DNA of 64,000 nucleotides from positions 4,189,001 to 4,253,000 of the forward strand of contig NZ_CP124576.1 of NCBI RefSeq assembly GCF_000281715.2, read 5' to 3'. A program made the translations under genes and the position numbers. Source of the stretch: Sphingobium sp. AP49. GTDB taxonomy: Bacteria; Pseudomonadota; Alphaproteobacteria; Sphingomonadales; Sphingomonadaceae. Below the pieces are notes generated by a model that saw only the letters and a program-made list of their open reading frames with translations, was not told the DNA's origin and did no database searches. This document shows positions 1 to 9,616 of this stretch, piece after piece; positions within the stretch are counted from its first letter, which is position 1; every line of letters begins with the position of its first letter.

Positions 1-23
1 ACCGCCGGAGAGATGGAAACGGC

Positions 24-1196
24 ATGAATTACGAAACCCAGCTGATGGGCGAATCGTCCTCGATCCTCGTCGATGAGGAAGAACGGAACCGCGGTCGGCG
101 CCGGTTGCTGATCATTGGCGGCGTTGCCGCGATCGCCCTGATTGCCGTAGCGGCCGCGCTGTCGATGCGCGGCAAGAGCGCAGCAACGCCAGACGCCGTC
201 CAACAGGCCCCGGTGGTAACCGTCGTGAGCCCTGGTCAAACGATGGTCGCACGCACCGTCAGCGCCACCGGATCGCTCGCCGCCCGAATAGACATGCCGG
301 TCGGCGTCGTTGGCGAAGGCGGCATGGTGACCCGCGTGCTGGTGCAGCCGGGCGACTGGGTCCGGGCCGGGCAAGCGCTGGCCATCGTCGAACGGTCGGT
401 CCAGAGCGAGCAGATCAACTCCCTAGCCGCACAAGTCGAGGTCCAGCGGGCCAACGCCAAGCTGGCACAGGCCCAGCTGGACCGCGCCAAGGCCCTGGTC
501 GGGCGCGGTTTCATCAGCGCCGCCGACATCGATCAGCGTACCGCCACGCGCGATCAGGCCGTAGCCCAGGTCCGCGTGGCCGAGGCGCAGTTGGCCGAGC
601 AGCGCGCCCGCACCGGGCGGCTCGACATCCGTGCGCCCGCAGCGGGCCTTGTCCTGACCCGGACTGTCGAGCCTGGGCAGATCGTGCAGGCCGGCAGCGG
701 CGTGCTGTTCCGCATGGCCAAGGACGGCGAAATGGAAATGCTGGCGCAGGTCAGCGAAGGGGATTTGACCACGCTCCGCGCCGGCAATGGCGCTACGGTA
801 ACCCCGGTCGGCGGCAAGGACAGCTTTGCCGGGCGGGTGTGGCAGGTATCGCCGGTCGTCGACCCGCAGAGCCGCCAGGGCATCGCCCGTATCGCCTTGT
901 CCTATAATCCTGCGATCCGGCCAGGTGGCTTTGCTACCGCGACGATTACCAGCGGTTCGGGCGAGGCACCTCTGCTGCCGGAATCGGCCGTCCAGAGCGA
1001 TGCCAACGGCAATTATGTCTATATCGTCAACGCCAAGAACCAGGTCGAACGCCGCGAAGTGAAGGTCGGCCAAGTGTCGGATACCGGTGTTGCAATCGCC
1101 ACCGGCCTGACCGGTGCCGAACGGATCGTCACGTCGGCCGGCGCTTTCCTGACCCCCGGGCAGAAGGTCAAGCCCGAGGCACGCAAGGCGCCATGA
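24..1196 (+). CDS. RND efflux periplasmic adaptor subunit (HlyD/MFP family)
   Basis: This 390-residue protein is a membrane fusion protein that would link an inner-membrane RND pump to an outer-membrane channel. An N-terminal cytoplasmic stretch ends in an arginine run (about 24-27) and is followed by one membrane segment (about 28-48). Next come a biotinyl/lipoyl-like half (GDWVRAGQALA), an alanine- and glutamine-rich coiled-coil hairpin (about 130-200), the second lipoyl half (RAPAAGLVLTRTVEPGQIV) and beta-barrel and membrane-proximal domains. A purine-rich GGAGAGATGGAAA lies just upstream of the ATG. The RND permease follows after about 90 bp, so the two form an operon. No outer-membrane factor is visible; it may lie to the left of the window. 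The substrate is unknown. Confidence 0.93.
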   Translation: MNYETQLMGESSSILVDEEERNRGRRRLLIIGGVAAIALIAVAAALSMRGKSAATPDAVQQAPVVTVVSPGQTMVARTVSATGSLAARIDMPVGVVGEGGMVTRVLVQPGDWVRAGQALAIVERSVQSEQINSLAAQVEVQRANAKLAQAQLDRAKALVGRGFISAADIDQRTATRDQAVAQVRVAEAQLAEQRARTGRLDIRAPAAGLVLTRTVEPGQIVQAGSGVLFRMAKDGEMEMLAQVSEGDLTTLRAGNGATVTPVGGKDSFAGRVWQVSPVVDPQSRQGIARIALSYNPAIRPGGFATATITSGSGEAPLLPESAVQSDANGNYVYIVNAKNQVERREVKVGQVSDTGVAIATGLTGAERIVTSAGAFLTPGQKVKPEARKAP

Positions 1197-1250
1197 GCAG
1201 CATCGGGCAGGGTTTCTCCCCGCCCGCAACAGGCTGGACAGAGTTGGAAG

Positions 1251-1268
1251 CGGACGCCCGTGCGTCCG
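1251..1268 (+). promoter_or_regulatory. Hairpin directly upstream of the RND permease ribosome-binding site
   Basis: CGGACGC (1251-1257) and GCGTCCG (1262-1268) form a perfect 7-bp stem with a CCGT loop. The hairpin ends three bases before the GAGGG at 1271-1275 that serves the permease start at 1285. It could tune translation of the permease relative to the adaptor. A function is inference only. Confidence 0.35.
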
Positions 1269-1284
1269 GTGAGGGATGCCCATC

Positions 1285-4200
1285 ATGAGTTTTCGCAATA
1301 TTTCCGCATGGGCGATCCGCAACCCGGTCCCCCCTCTGGTGCTGTTCGCCGCCCTGCTGCTGGCGGGCGTCGTCAGCTTCATGCGGATGGACGTCAACCA
1401 GAACCCGGATATCAGCTTCCCTGCGGTCAGTGTGACCGTAATCCAGCCCGGTGCCGCGCCGACCGAGCTGGAAACCCAGGTCACCCAGCGGATCGAGGCC
1501 GCCGTGCGCGGCATCAGCGGGGTGGAGGACATCACATCCTTCGCATCCGAGGGGCAATCGCTGACCAATGTCCAGTTCAAGATAGGCACGCCGGTTGACC
1601 GCGCGGTCAACGACGTCAAGAACGCCGTCGACCAGATCCGCAGCGATCTGCCCGATGGCATTCTAGAACCACAGGTTACCCGCATCGACGTCGACGGCGG
1701 CCCGATTGCCTATTTCAGCGCCGAAACCACGGACATGACGCTGGAAGAACTGTCCTGGTATGTCGACAATACCGTCGCCAAACGCCTGCTGGCCGTGAGC
1801 GGCATGGCGGCAGTCCGGCGCGGCGGCGGGGTCAGCCGCGAAATCCGCGTCATCCTGGATCCGGCCAAGCTGCAGGCTTATGGCGTCACCGCCGCACAAG
1901 TAAATGCCCAGCTGAGCCAGGTGAACCTGAACGCAGCCGGCGGCCGCACCGAAATCGCCGGCGCCGAACAGTCGATCCGCGTACTGGGCAACGCCCGCAA
2001 CGCACGCGATCTGGGCGCCACCCAGATCGCCATTTCCGGCGCGCGCACGGTCAAACTGTCCGACATCGCCGACGTGCGCGACATGTATGCCGAACAGCGC
2101 AGCATGTCGCTGATGAACGGCCGCCAGGTCACCAGTTTCAGCCTGGAAAAAGCCAAGGGCTCGTCCGACGTGACCGTCTATGACGAAGCTATGAAGGTGC
2201 TGGACAAGCTGAAGAAGGAAAACCCCAAGGTCCAGTTCAAGCAGCTCTACACCAGCGTCGACTATACCAAGGGCCAGTATCACAGCGCCATGTCGGCGAT
2301 GATCGAAGGTGCCGTGCTGGCGGTCGTCATCGTCTTCCTGTTCTTGCGCGACTGGCGCGCGACCATGATTTCTGCCCTTGCGATCCCGCTGTCGGCGATC
2401 CCGTCCTTCTGGTTCATGGAAATGCTGGGCTTTACGCTGAATGGCATTTCGCTGCTGGCATTGAGCCTGGTGGCTGGCGTGTTGGTCGACGACGCCATCG
2501 TGGAAATCGAGAATATCGTCCGCCATATGCGCATGGGCAAATCCGCCTATCAGGCGTCGATCGACGCGGCGGACGAAATCGGCCTCGCCGTGCTGGCGAC
2601 CACCATGGCGATCGTCGCCGTATTCCTGCCGGTTGCACTGATGCCGGGCATTTCCGGCCAGTTCTTCATCCAGTTCGGCATGACCGTGGTCGTATCGGTG
2701 CTGATGAGCCTCGCCGTCGCGCGCCTCATCACGCCGATGATCGCCGCCTATTTCCTCAAGGCTCATGGCGAGGAAAGCCATGGCGAAGGCTGGCTGATGG
2801 ACCGCTACATGAGCGTGCTCCACTGGTCGCTCGAAGACCGCAAGGCCAAGGCGCGCCGCGCGCGCGGTGGCTTCGGCAACCGGTTCGTCGCCTTCTTCAT
2901 CGACCATCGTGTCTGGACGCTGGGTGCAGGCATCCTGGCCTTCATCGCCACCCTGTTCGCCTTCGGTACTCTGCCGATGACCTTCCAGCCAACAATCAAC
3001 ACCGATTTCAGCCAGGTGAAGATCGAGACCGTGCCGGGCAGCACGCTGGAACAGACCACCGCCATCACCCGCAAGGTCGCCGATATGCTGGCCGCGGACA
3101 AGGATGTCGTGGAAGCCGCCTTTGCCGATATCGAACCGACCAGCGCCAGCATCTTCCTGACGCTCAAGAAGGATCGCCCGATCTCGTCGGTAGAATGGGA
3201 ACGCAAGGTTGCACCCAAGTTCCAGACCGTTGCCGACGCGCGGGTGAATTTCCAGTCGCAGTCGGGCGGCGGCTTTGGCCGTGACATCATCATGATGTTC
3301 GGTTCGGATGATCCGGTACTGCTGGAGAAGACCGCGAACCAGCTGGTGCACGACATGGCCGGCATTCCCGAACTGCGTGCACCGCGTGTGCAAGGTGACA
3401 TGCAGCGGCCGGAAATCATCATCAAGCCGCGTCTCGACCTGGCCGCCAGCATGGGCGTAACCACGGCCGCGCTCAGCCAGTCGATCCGGATCGCGACCAT
3501 CGGCGACATCGACCAGAATGTGGCAAAATTCTCGCTATCCGATCGCCAGATACCGATCCGCGTGTCCCTGGCCGAGGAAAGCCGTAAGGATATCGCGACG
3601 ATCGAGAATATGCCCGTGCCGACCGTCAACGGTGGCTCTGTTCCACTCAAGGTCGTTGCCGACATCAGCTTTGGCGCAGGCCCGACGCAGATCCGCCGCT
3701 ATAATCAGATCCGCCGTGTCGTCGTCGGCGCCGATCTGGCACCCGGCGTGGTTACCAGCCAAGCGACGCAGAAAATCAATGCCCTGCCACTGATGAAGGC
3801 GATCAACGAAGGTCGTGTCCAGGGCGTGCAGAAGATCAATGCCGGCGACAGCAAGTTCCAGGCCGAGATGCTGACCAACTTCGTGATCGCAGTCGCCTCC
3901 GGCATCCTGCTGGTGCTGGCGGTACTGACCCTGCTCTATAAGCGGATCATGCCGCCGTTCGTGAACCTGGGATCGCTGTTGCTGGCGCCGCTAGGCGGGG
4001 CGATTGCACTGCATATTGCTGGCCAGCCCATGTCTCTGCCGGTGTTCATCGGCCTGCTGATGCTGCTGGGGATCGTCGCCAAGAATTCGATCCTTGTCAT
4101 CGATTTCGCGCTGGAAGAGATGGAGAAGGGCGTACCCAAGCAAGCCGCGATCATCGACGCTGGCCACAAGCGCGCCCAGCCGATCGTCATGACCACGGTC

Positions 4201-4449
4201 GCAATGGTCGCGGGCATGGTGCCAACCGCCTTGTCGCTGTCTGGCGACTCTGCATGGCGCGCACCGATGGGCATTACCGTGATCGGCGGGTTGCTGCTGT
4301 CGACGGTGCTGACATTGGTGATCGTGCCGGCCGTGTTCAGCCTGGCGCTGGGCGTGGAGCAATGGGTCGGACCGCGGCTCAGTCGCCGTTTCCTTACCCA
4401 TAAGCAGGACGGCCTGCATCCTGGCGGCCATAGCCAGCCGGCGGAATAA
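1285..4449 (+). CDS. Efflux RND transporter permease (AcrB/HAE1-like)
   Basis: The 1054-residue inner-membrane proton-driven exporter has the family's usual size. The proton-relay signature [12 protein letters not shown] (Asp402, Asp403) and the matching lysine in [12 protein letters not shown] (Lys933) are both intact, so it should be active. Two large periplasmic loops follow the first and seventh membrane segments. An in-frame ATG lies at 1276, but GAGGG at 1271-1275 sits nine bases before the ATG at 1285, which gives the usual [11 protein letters not shown] start. It pairs with the adaptor at 24-1196. Substrates cannot be read from sequence. Confidence 0.94.
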   Translation: MSFRNISAWAIRNPVPPLVLFAALLLAGVVSFMRMDVNQNPDISFPAVSVTVIQPGAAPTELETQVTQRIEAAVRGISGVEDITSFASEGQSLTNVQFKIGTPVDRAVNDVKNAVDQIRSDLPDGILEPQVTRIDVDGGPIAYFSAETTDMTLEELSWYVDNTVAKRLLAVSGMAAVRRGGGVSREIRVILDPAKLQAYGVTAAQVNAQLSQVNLNAAGGRTEIAGAEQSIRVLGNARNARDLGATQIAISGARTVKLSDIADVRDMYAEQRSMSLMNGRQVTSFSLEKAKGSSDVTVYDEAMKVLDKLKKENPKVQFKQLYTSVDYTKGQYHSAMSAMIEGAVLAVVIVFLFLRDWRATMISALAIPLSAIPSFWFMEMLGFTLNGISLLALSLVAGVLVDDAIVEIENIVRHMRMGKSAYQASIDAADEIGLAVLATTMAIVAVFLPVALMPGISGQFFIQFGMTVVVSVLMSLAVARLITPMIAAYFLKAHGEESHGEGWLMDRYMSVLHWSLEDRKAKARRARGGFGNRFVAFFIDHRVWTLGAGILAFIATLFAFGTLPMTFQPTINTDFSQVKIETVPGSTLEQTTAITRKVADMLAADKDVVEAAFADIEPTSASIFLTLKKDRPISSVEWERKVAPKFQTVADARVNFQSQSGGGFGRDIIMMFGSDDPVLLEKTANQLVHDMAGIPELRAPRVQGDMQRPEIIIKPRLDLAASMGVTTAALSQSIRIATIGDIDQNVAKFSLSDRQIPIRVSLAEESRKDIATIENMPVPTVNGGSVPLKVVADISFGAGPTQIRRYNQIRRVVVGADLAPGVVTSQATQKINALPLMKAINEGRVQGVQKINAGDSKFQAEMLTNFVIAVASGILLVLAVLTLLYKRIMPPFVNLGSLLLAPLGGAIALHIAGQPMSLPVFIGLLMLLGIVAKNSILVIDFALEEMEKGVPKQAAIIDAGHKRAQPIVMTTVAMVAGMVPTALSLSGDSAWRAPMGITVIGGLLLSTVLTLVIVPAVFSLALGVEQWVGPRLSRRFLTHKQDGLHPGGHSQPAE

Positions 4450-4519
4450 GAGGAACACGGCCGCCGTGTCAAAATATGCGCTTGTCTGAACGAAACGGGC
4501 GCGTAACCGTTTCACCGTC

Positions 4520-5785
4520 ATGAAGCTGCTGCGCATGCCCCGTTCGCCCCTCGACGCCGCCGCCCATCCCGCGCGGCGCATGCGGTTGGTGGCGACGGGG
4601 ATGCTACTGGCGATGGCGGCGATCTTCATCACAGCGCGCGTCACCGTCCACCTCCACCCCGCCATCGGTTTCGTCCAGGCCTTTGCCGAGGCGGCAATGG
4701 TGGGCGGCCTGGCAGACTGGTTCGCGGTCACGGCCCTGTTCCGTCATCCGTTGGGTCTGCCGATCCCGCACACGGCGATCATCCCGCGCAACAAGGACCG
4801 GATCGGCGACACGCTGGCAGTCTTCCTGCGCGACAATTTCCTGATTCCCGCTGTAGTGGCGCGCCGGATGCGCGGCATGGACGTGGCAGGCGCAGCCGGG
4901 CGCTTCCTGGCCAGCCCCTCGGGCGGCGATGGACGGCTGCGCGTCGGCGCCTCCCGACTGCTGGCAGACATGCTGGAAGCACTGGATCAGGAGCGGCTGG
5001 GCGGCATGGTCAAGAGCGCGATCGGCCAGCGGATGCGCGCGATCAATGTCGGCCCGCTAATCGGCCAGGCGATCGAAGCGGCGATGCGCGACGGCCGTCA
5101 TGCGCCGGTGATGGACAGTATCATTCGATGGGCGGACAAGGCGCTGGAGGCCAATGACCATTTGATCCGCCAGATGGTGCAGGAGCGCGCCGGCAAGGTA
5201 TTGCGCTGGACTGGGCTGGACGAGAATCTGGCCAATGCGATCCTCAACGGCCTGCGCAAGTTGCTGGCCGACATGGCCGCCGATCCCGATCACAGCCTGC
5301 GCCTCAAGGCTGAGGAAGGCATGGCAAAGCTGGCCTTTGACCTGCAGTTCGACCTGGAAATGCAAGCGAAGGCAGCGACGATACGCGATGAGATTCTCGA
5401 CAATCCGGCAATGCAGCGCTGGATTGAGGGGATGTGGGAACAGGCGCGCGCCGGCCTGCTGCGCGCGGTACGCGATCCAGGCAAGGCGATGGCCGGGCGA
5501 CTGGGCGAGGCGCTGCAGCAGCTGGGTGGCACGCTGCAGGAAGATGCCCGGCTGAAGTTGGTGATCAACCGCTTCGTACGTCGCGCCGCAGTCGGCGCCA
5601 CGGCGACCTATGGCGATTCGATCGTCACGCTGGTGAGCGAGACGGTGCGCGGCTGGGATGCTGGCACGGTCACCACCCGACTGGAGAATGCCGTCGGGCG
5701 CGATTTGCAATATATCCGTATCAACGGAACCTTGGTCGGCGGCCTGGTCGGCCTCGCCATCCACGCCATCGACACCTTCCTATAA
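4520..5785 (+). CDS. DUF445 family membrane protein
   Basis: A 421-residue protein of the DUF445 (YjiN/COG2733) family. It opens with a basic stretch and a membrane segment (about 24-43). The conserved block MVGGLADWFAVTALFRHP follows, then PIPHTAIIPRNKDRIGD. The long alpha-helical middle is typical, and a hydrophobic C-terminus (GTLVGGLVGLAIHAIDTFL) forms the last membrane helix. The family has no established biochemical role. The gene stands alone, 70 bp after the efflux operon and on the same strand, so read-through is possible. Confidence 0.88.
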   Translation: MKLLRMPRSPLDAAAHPARRMRLVATGMLLAMAAIFITARVTVHLHPAIGFVQAFAEAAMVGGLADWFAVTALFRHPLGLPIPHTAIIPRNKDRIGDTLAVFLRDNFLIPAVVARRMRGMDVAGAAGRFLASPSGGDGRLRVGASRLLADMLEALDQERLGGMVKSAIGQRMRAINVGPLIGQAIEAAMRDGRHAPVMDSIIRWADKALEANDHLIRQMVQERAGKVLRWTGLDENLANAILNGLRKLLADMAADPDHSLRLKAEEGMAKLAFDLQFDLEMQAKAATIRDEILDNPAMQRWIEGMWEQARAGLLRAVRDPGKAMAGRLGEALQQLGGTLQEDARLKLVINRFVRRAAVGATATYGDSIVTLVSETVRGWDAGTVTTRLENAVGRDLQYIRINGTLVGGLVGLAIHAIDTFL

Positions 5786-5806
5786 GGGTGGCCGGCCTAT
5801 AGGGGT

Positions 5807-5844
5807 GGTCGGGGCGCATCGGGCCAAAACGACACGCCCCGACC
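5807..5844. terminator. Possible bidirectional hairpin between convergent genes
   Basis: GGTCGGGGCG (5807-5816) and CGCCCCGACC (5835-5844) form a perfect 10-bp stem with an 18-nt loop. It lies between the convergent DUF445 and EF-hand genes. No T-run follows, so rho-independent termination is doubtful. Confidence 0.35.
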
Positions 5845-5892
5845 GGAACCGGTCGCACAGAGGAGAGGCCCCCGGTTCCTGACTGAAGAAGA

Positions 5893-6477
5893 TTAATCGT
5901 CGGCACCACCTTTGGCGTGCGACGGAGGCAATGGCAGTTCGTCCGCGCTCAGCAAACCGTCGCCATTGCGGTCGAGATCATGGAACATGGCGAGTGAAGG
6001 CGCCGAAAATTCGGCTCGATCGATCATGCCATCATCATTGCCGTCCTCGGGATAGGGCATGGCGCGGCCTGGCGGTGGAGGTGTCGCAGCCTCGCGGCGT
6101 GAACCTGGCGACGGGCCGCCGGGCAGAGGGCCGTCGGCATCGCCGGGGCCTCCGGGACCGCCACGGCCATGCCGACGCTCGCCCTGCCCTTCTTGGCGGG
6201 GGCCGCGCTGGTGCCCCAGCATCTGCTGCATCGCTTCGGCCGAGATCGCGCCATCACCGTCTGAATCCATCGCGGAAAAGCGACGATCGAGCCAGGCCTG
6301 CATCTCTTCCCCCGTGATCCGGCCATTTCCGTCGGAATCGGCTGCCCAAGGGCCATCAGGCCGTGCCCCATCACCTTGCGGTCCGTCCGTCCGGGCGGCC
6401 AAGTCGGCCGACTGCTGAGCGAACAGCGGCACCGGCAGCAACAGAGTCGACAATAGCAGCATCTTGGGAAGGCACAT
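5893..6477 (-). CDS. Secreted EF-hand calcium-binding protein
   Basis: The 194-residue protein starts with a signal peptide (MCLPKMLLLSTLLLPVPLFA, residues 1-20). Four EF-hand loops follow: Asp47-Glu58, Asp71-82, Asp145-Glu156 and Asp169-Glu180. Loop 2 has Ala instead of Glu at its last coordinating position and is probably weak. The two pairs are separated by about 60 residues rich in Gly, Pro and Arg. The frame is open upstream to 6666, but the ATG at 6477 is chosen because AGGAG precedes it and it begins the signal peptide. Periplasmic or extracellular calcium binding is inferred; no partner is evident. Confidence 0.85.
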   Translation of the reverse strand: MCLPKMLLLSTLLLPVPLFAQQSADLAARTDGPQGDGARPDGPWAADSDGNGRITGEEMQAWLDRRFSAMDSDGDGAISAEAMQQMLGHQRGPRQEGQGERRHGRGGPGGPGDADGPLPGGPSPGSRREAATPPPPGRAMPYPEDGNDDGMIDRAEFSAPSLAMFHDLDRNGDGLLSADELPLPPSHAKGGADD

Positions 6478-6580
6478 CGGGGCTCCTGGATTGGCGTTGT
6501 CGCAATTCCTCGCACCGCCGCTTTGCCCCGATATGTCCCAAGGCGGCGCGAATATTTCAGGCGAGATGCGTCGTTGAAAA

Positions 6581-6620
6581 TTGATGTTGCAACATATCAT
6601 TATTTGATGTTGTATCATTT
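6581..6620. promoter_or_regulatory. AT-rich palindromic/direct-repeat operator candidate
   Basis: TTGATGTTG occurs twice, at 6581-6589 and 6604-6612, 23 bp apart. The first copy is part of a perfect 12-bp palindrome, ATGTTGCAACAT (6584-6595). The block is strikingly AT-rich for this genome and sits in the 187-bp divergent gap between the EF-hand and TonB genes. It probably carries promoter and operator elements for one or both. The regulator is unknown. Confidence 0.5.
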
Positions 6621-6664
6621 CACGAGCGCCGGAGGGACGGTGCCGCGAGAGGAGGGTGCAGTCC

Positions 6665-7354
6665 ATGTATATGACGATGCAACCGGCAAATGATGCGCCC
6701 CGGTCGGGCTATGCCGCGCGACGCAAATCGCCGATCGGGATAGGCGGCGCGATTGCCGTCCATGCGGTGGTGGTCGGCGCCTTCCTGCTGATGCCCAAAG
6801 AAGTCATCGACTGGGTGCACCCGACGAAACCGATCATCGGCTATCCCGTGCCGCTGCCCCCGCCGCCCGAGCCCACACCGCCGGAGCCGAACAAGCAAAC
6901 GGTCCAGACCGACCCCCTGCCCCAGCGACCGACAACTGTCGACCCCTTTGTCCTGCCACCCGTTCCCACGGGACCGACCGTTGAAGGCGGCCCATCCTCA
7001 CCTTTCAACGGCACCGGAACCGGCACGATTGCCGATCCGCCACTGCCCCCGCCGCATGTCCCGATATTGGTCGATTCGACCATCGCGCCCAACGCGCTGA
7101 GCAGCTTTCAGCCCGACTATCCCGGCGCGATGATCCGCCAGGGGCTGGACGGCAGCGTCACGGTGCGCGTCATCATCAGCCCGGAAGGGCGCGTAACCGA
7201 CATCGTCAAGATTTCCGCGACCGATGAGGCTTTCTGGCTGGCAACCCAGCGCCATGCGCTGCGCAAATGGCGGTTCCGGCCGGCGACACGCGATGGTGTG
7301 GCGGTGGAGAGCAGCAAGACACTGACAGTGCGTTTCACCCTGACGGATCGATGA
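6665..7354 (+). CDS. Energy transducer TonB-like protein
   Basis: A 229-residue protein with one N-terminal membrane helix (about 25-43), a proline-rich periplasmic spacer and a C-terminal TonB domain (QPDYPGAMIRQGLDGSVTVR ... LRKWRFRPA). It would pass proton-motive energy from an ExbB/ExbD motor to outer-membrane TonB-dependent receptors. The ATG at 6665 follows GGAGGG by eight bases and is preferred over the GTG at 6656. No exbB, exbD or receptor gene is adjacent. The target receptor is therefore open. Confidence 0.88.
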   Translation: MYMTMQPANDAPRSGYAARRKSPIGIGGAIAVHAVVVGAFLLMPKEVIDWVHPTKPIIGYPVPLPPPPEPTPPEPNKQTVQTDPLPQRPTTVDPFVLPPVPTGPTVEGGPSSPFNGTGTGTIADPPLPPPHVPILVDSTIAPNALSSFQPDYPGAMIRQGLDGSVTVRVIISPEGRVTDIVKISATDEAFWLATQRHALRKWRFRPATRDGVAVESSKTLTVRFTLTDR

Positions 7355-7414
7355 GGATGCAGAACGGTGCGGGCGGGACATTCTCGCTCGCGCCTCTTTC
7401 ATGGAGGCACCCCG

Positions 7415-7909
7415 ATGGATCATTTTGCATCCGCGCCCGCCCTGCCCTATAAGAGCAGCATGGCGATATTTCCCCGTCCCGTTTCTCCCAAGAGCGCGCT
7501 TGGCGACTTCTGGGGTTATTTCAAACAACAGCGGCAGCATAAATGGCCGCTGCTCGGCGTGTCCGCGGCCTTCACCTATGTGATCGTCTGGGCCTTCATC
7601 GTCGACGCCAATACGAATACGATGCCGACCCGCAACAAGATCATCTATGTGCAGAGTTGGGACGCGAACCGATCCGATGCGGCGGTGATCCTGCAACAGA
7701 AGATCGACTTCGCCAAGCGCGAGGCCGCACTGCAGAAGCAGCAGAAGAAGATGCAGGGCTTTGCCGATGCTTTCGGCATCGAATGGCGTGAGGAAGAGGC
7801 GCGCAACACCGCCAAGCGCAAGGAAGCCGTCCGTCAGATCAATGGCTTATTGGACGAGCGATTGGCCAAGGCCGAAGCCAAGGCTGCGTCGGCAACCGCG
7901 CAACCCTGA
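7415..7909 (+). CDS. Small membrane-anchored protein of unknown function, upstream of ribD
   Basis: I do not recognise a characterised family. The product has a membrane segment (PLLGVSAAFTYVIVWAFIVD). A charged, probably coiled-coil C-terminal half rich in Lys, Glu and Gln follows (QQKIDFAKREAALQKQQKKM). Two starts compete. ATG 7415 has GGAGG seven bases upstream and gives 164 residues. ATG 7460 gives 149 residues beginning MAIFPRP but has no clear ribosome site. The stop is three bases before ribD, so it is co-transcribed with the riboflavin genes. Whether it has any role in riboflavin synthesis is unknown. Confidence 0.65.
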   Translation: MDHFASAPALPYKSSMAIFPRPVSPKSALGDFWGYFKQQRQHKWPLLGVSAAFTYVIVWAFIVDANTNTMPTRNKIIYVQSWDANRSDAAVILQQKIDFAKREAALQKQQKKMQGFADAFGIEWREEEARNTAKRKEAVRQINGLLDERLAKAEAKAASATAQP

Positions 7910-7911
7910 CC

Positions 7912-8898
7912 ATGGTGGCCGACATAGCCGCCGATCGTCGCTACATGGCGGCGGCGATTGCCCTGTCGGAACGTGGCCGGGGCCTGTCCACGCCCAACCC
8001 CAATGTCGGCTGCCTGATCGTGAAAGACGGCCATGTCGTTGGCCGCGGCTGGACCCAGAAGGGCGGCCGTCCCCATGCCGAGGCGCAAGCGCTGGACGAG
8101 GCAATGGACCGCGCCCATGGCGCCACCGCCTATGTGACGCTGGAGCCCTGTTTTCACCTGAGCCCACGCGGGCCGCGCTGTGCCGACCTGATGGCGCGCG
8201 CCGGCGTCGCCCGAGTCGTGATCGCCCTACGCGATCCTGATCCACGTACCGATGGCCAAGGGGCCGAATGGCTGCGCGAACGCGGCGTGACGGTAGAGAT
8301 GGGGCTGATGGCAACCGAAGCCGCCGAAGCGATGCGCGGCTTCGTGCTGCGCCAGACGCTGGGCCGGCCGGCGGTGACGCTGAAGCTGGGCCTCTCGCTC
8401 GACGGGCGCATTGCCCTCGCCGATGGGTCGAGCCGCTGGATCACCGGGCCGGATGCCCGCGCCCACGCCCATCTGGAACGGGCACGGCATGACGCCATCC
8501 TGGTCGGCGGCGGCACGCTGCGCGCCGATGCGCCTAGCCTGGACGTACGCTTGCCGGGGCTGGAGGATCGATCGCCCCGCCGGCTGCTGTTGAGCTGCGG
8601 CGCCGCACCCGAGGGCTGGAGCGCGATCGCCGATCCGCAGGATATCGCGACGCTCGACCGAGTCGACCATCTGATGGTCGAGGGCGGCGCCGAGACCGCC
8701 GCCGCCTTCCTGCGCGCCGATCTGGTCGACCGGCTGCTGCTCTATCGCGCGCCGATCCTGATCGGGTCGGGCCTGGCCGGGATCGGCGATATCGGCCTGA
8801 TCGACCTGGCCGAGGCGCATGGCCGCTGGCGCCAGACCGACCAACGCCGGTTCGGCCCGGACCGGCTGGAGGTTTACGCGCGGACGCGCAGCGCCTAG
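7912..8898 (+). CDS. ribD: Bifunctional riboflavin deaminase/reductase RibD
   Basis: The 328-residue enzyme performs two steps of riboflavin synthesis, deamination of the pyrimidine and reduction of the ribose side chain. The N-terminal deaminase has the zinc His and catalytic Glu in HAE (His55, Glu57) and zinc cysteines Cys80 and Cys90. The segment between the cysteines (PCFHLSPRGPRC) is one residue longer than the common PCxHxGRTPPC form. The C-terminal reductase shows LKLGLSLDGRIA and ILVGGGTLRADAP. It overlaps the start of the downstream rib block, with 36 bp to ribE. Confidence 0.94.
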   Translation: MVADIAADRRYMAAAIALSERGRGLSTPNPNVGCLIVKDGHVVGRGWTQKGGRPHAEAQALDEAMDRAHGATAYVTLEPCFHLSPRGPRCADLMARAGVARVVIALRDPDPRTDGQGAEWLRERGVTVEMGLMATEAAEAMRGFVLRQTLGRPAVTLKLGLSLDGRIALADGSSRWITGPDARAHAHLERARHDAILVGGGTLRADAPSLDVRLPGLEDRSPRRLLLSCGAAPEGWSAIADPQDIATLDRVDHLMVEGGAETAAAFLRADLVDRLLLYRAPILIGSGLAGIGDIGLIDLAEAHGRWRQTDQRRFGPDRLEVYARTRSA

Positions 8899-8934
8899 AT
8901 CAGCGCAAATTTCTTTCCCAAGGATCTGGGCACC

Positions 8935-9543
8935 ATGTTCACCGGCATCATCACCGACATCGGCACCATCCGCACCCATGAGCAGCGCGGCGACCTGCGC
9001 CTGATCATCGAGAGCGGCTATGACATGGAGACGGTCGCGATCGGCGCATCGATCGCCTGTTCGGGCGCCTGCCTGACGGTGGTGGAAAAGGGGCCTGGCT
9101 GGTTCGCGGTCGACCTGTCGGCCGAAACCGTCGCCCGCACCGCGCCGGGCCTGTGGGCACAGGGCGGCAGGCTGAACCTGGAACGCGCATTGAAGGTCGG
9201 CGACGAACTGGGCGGCCATATCGTCACCGGCCATGTCGATGGCATCGGCCATCTGGTGTCGGCCAGCCGCGAGGGCGATTCGATCCGTCTGGTCATCAGC
9301 GCGCCGGCGGAACTGGCCGCCGCGCTGGCTGCCAAGGGGTCGATCACATTGGACGGCATCTCGCTGACCGTGAACAGCGTCGAGGACCAGCCCGACGGCA
9401 GCGTGCATTTCGGCCTCAACATCATCCCACACACCGCGATCGCAACCACGTTGGACAGCCTGCCCGAAGGCCGAGCGTTCAATCTGGAGATCGATGTGCT
9501 GGCCCGTTATCTCGACCGGATGCAGAGCCTTCGCAGCAAATGA
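8935..9543 (+). CDS. ribE: Riboflavin synthase alpha chain
   Basis: A 202-residue riboflavin synthase, which dismutates two 6,7-dimethyl-8-ribityllumazine molecules to riboflavin. The two tandem barrel repeats are visible. The first begins MFTGIITDIGTI and contains the cysteine-bearing SIACSGACLTV. The second contains GGHIVTGHVDGIGHL and GSITLDGISLTVN. It follows ribD and precedes the RibB-type gene, and its stop codon overlaps the inverted repeat found there. Confidence 0.95.
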   Translation: MFTGIITDIGTIRTHEQRGDLRLIIESGYDMETVAIGASIACSGACLTVVEKGPGWFAVDLSAETVARTAPGLWAQGGRLNLERALKVGDELGGHIVTGHVDGIGHLVSASREGDSIRLVISAPAELAAALAAKGSITLDGISLTVNSVEDQPDGSVHFGLNIIPHTAIATTLDSLPEGRAFNLEIDVLARYLDRMQSLRSK

Positions 9544-9582
9544 TGTGATTTCACCCTTGAAGAAATCACATTGTAGTGTGAT
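9543..9582. promoter_or_regulatory. Three-half-site inverted repeat upstream of ribBX
   Basis: ATGTGATTTC (9543-9552) and GAAATCACAT (9562-9571) are perfect 10-bp inverted arms with a 9-nt spacer. The right arm is itself paired with a third half-site: ATCACA (9565-9570), six bases, TGTGAT (9577-9582). The array lies 35 bp before the start of a RibB protein that carries a helix-turn-helix. It may be an operator. It could also fold in RNA as a weak terminator or attenuator for ribE, though no T-run follows. Confidence 0.5.
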
Positions 9583-9616
9583 ATGGCCCTCATCCCCGAT
9601 CCGGGAAGGAGTGTTT

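Noticed and set aside
7355..9616. FMN riboswitch before or within the riboflavin genes
   Set aside because: The leader of the operon is about 60 nt and no conserved RFN-element core is recognisable; the repeat before ribBX has another structure.
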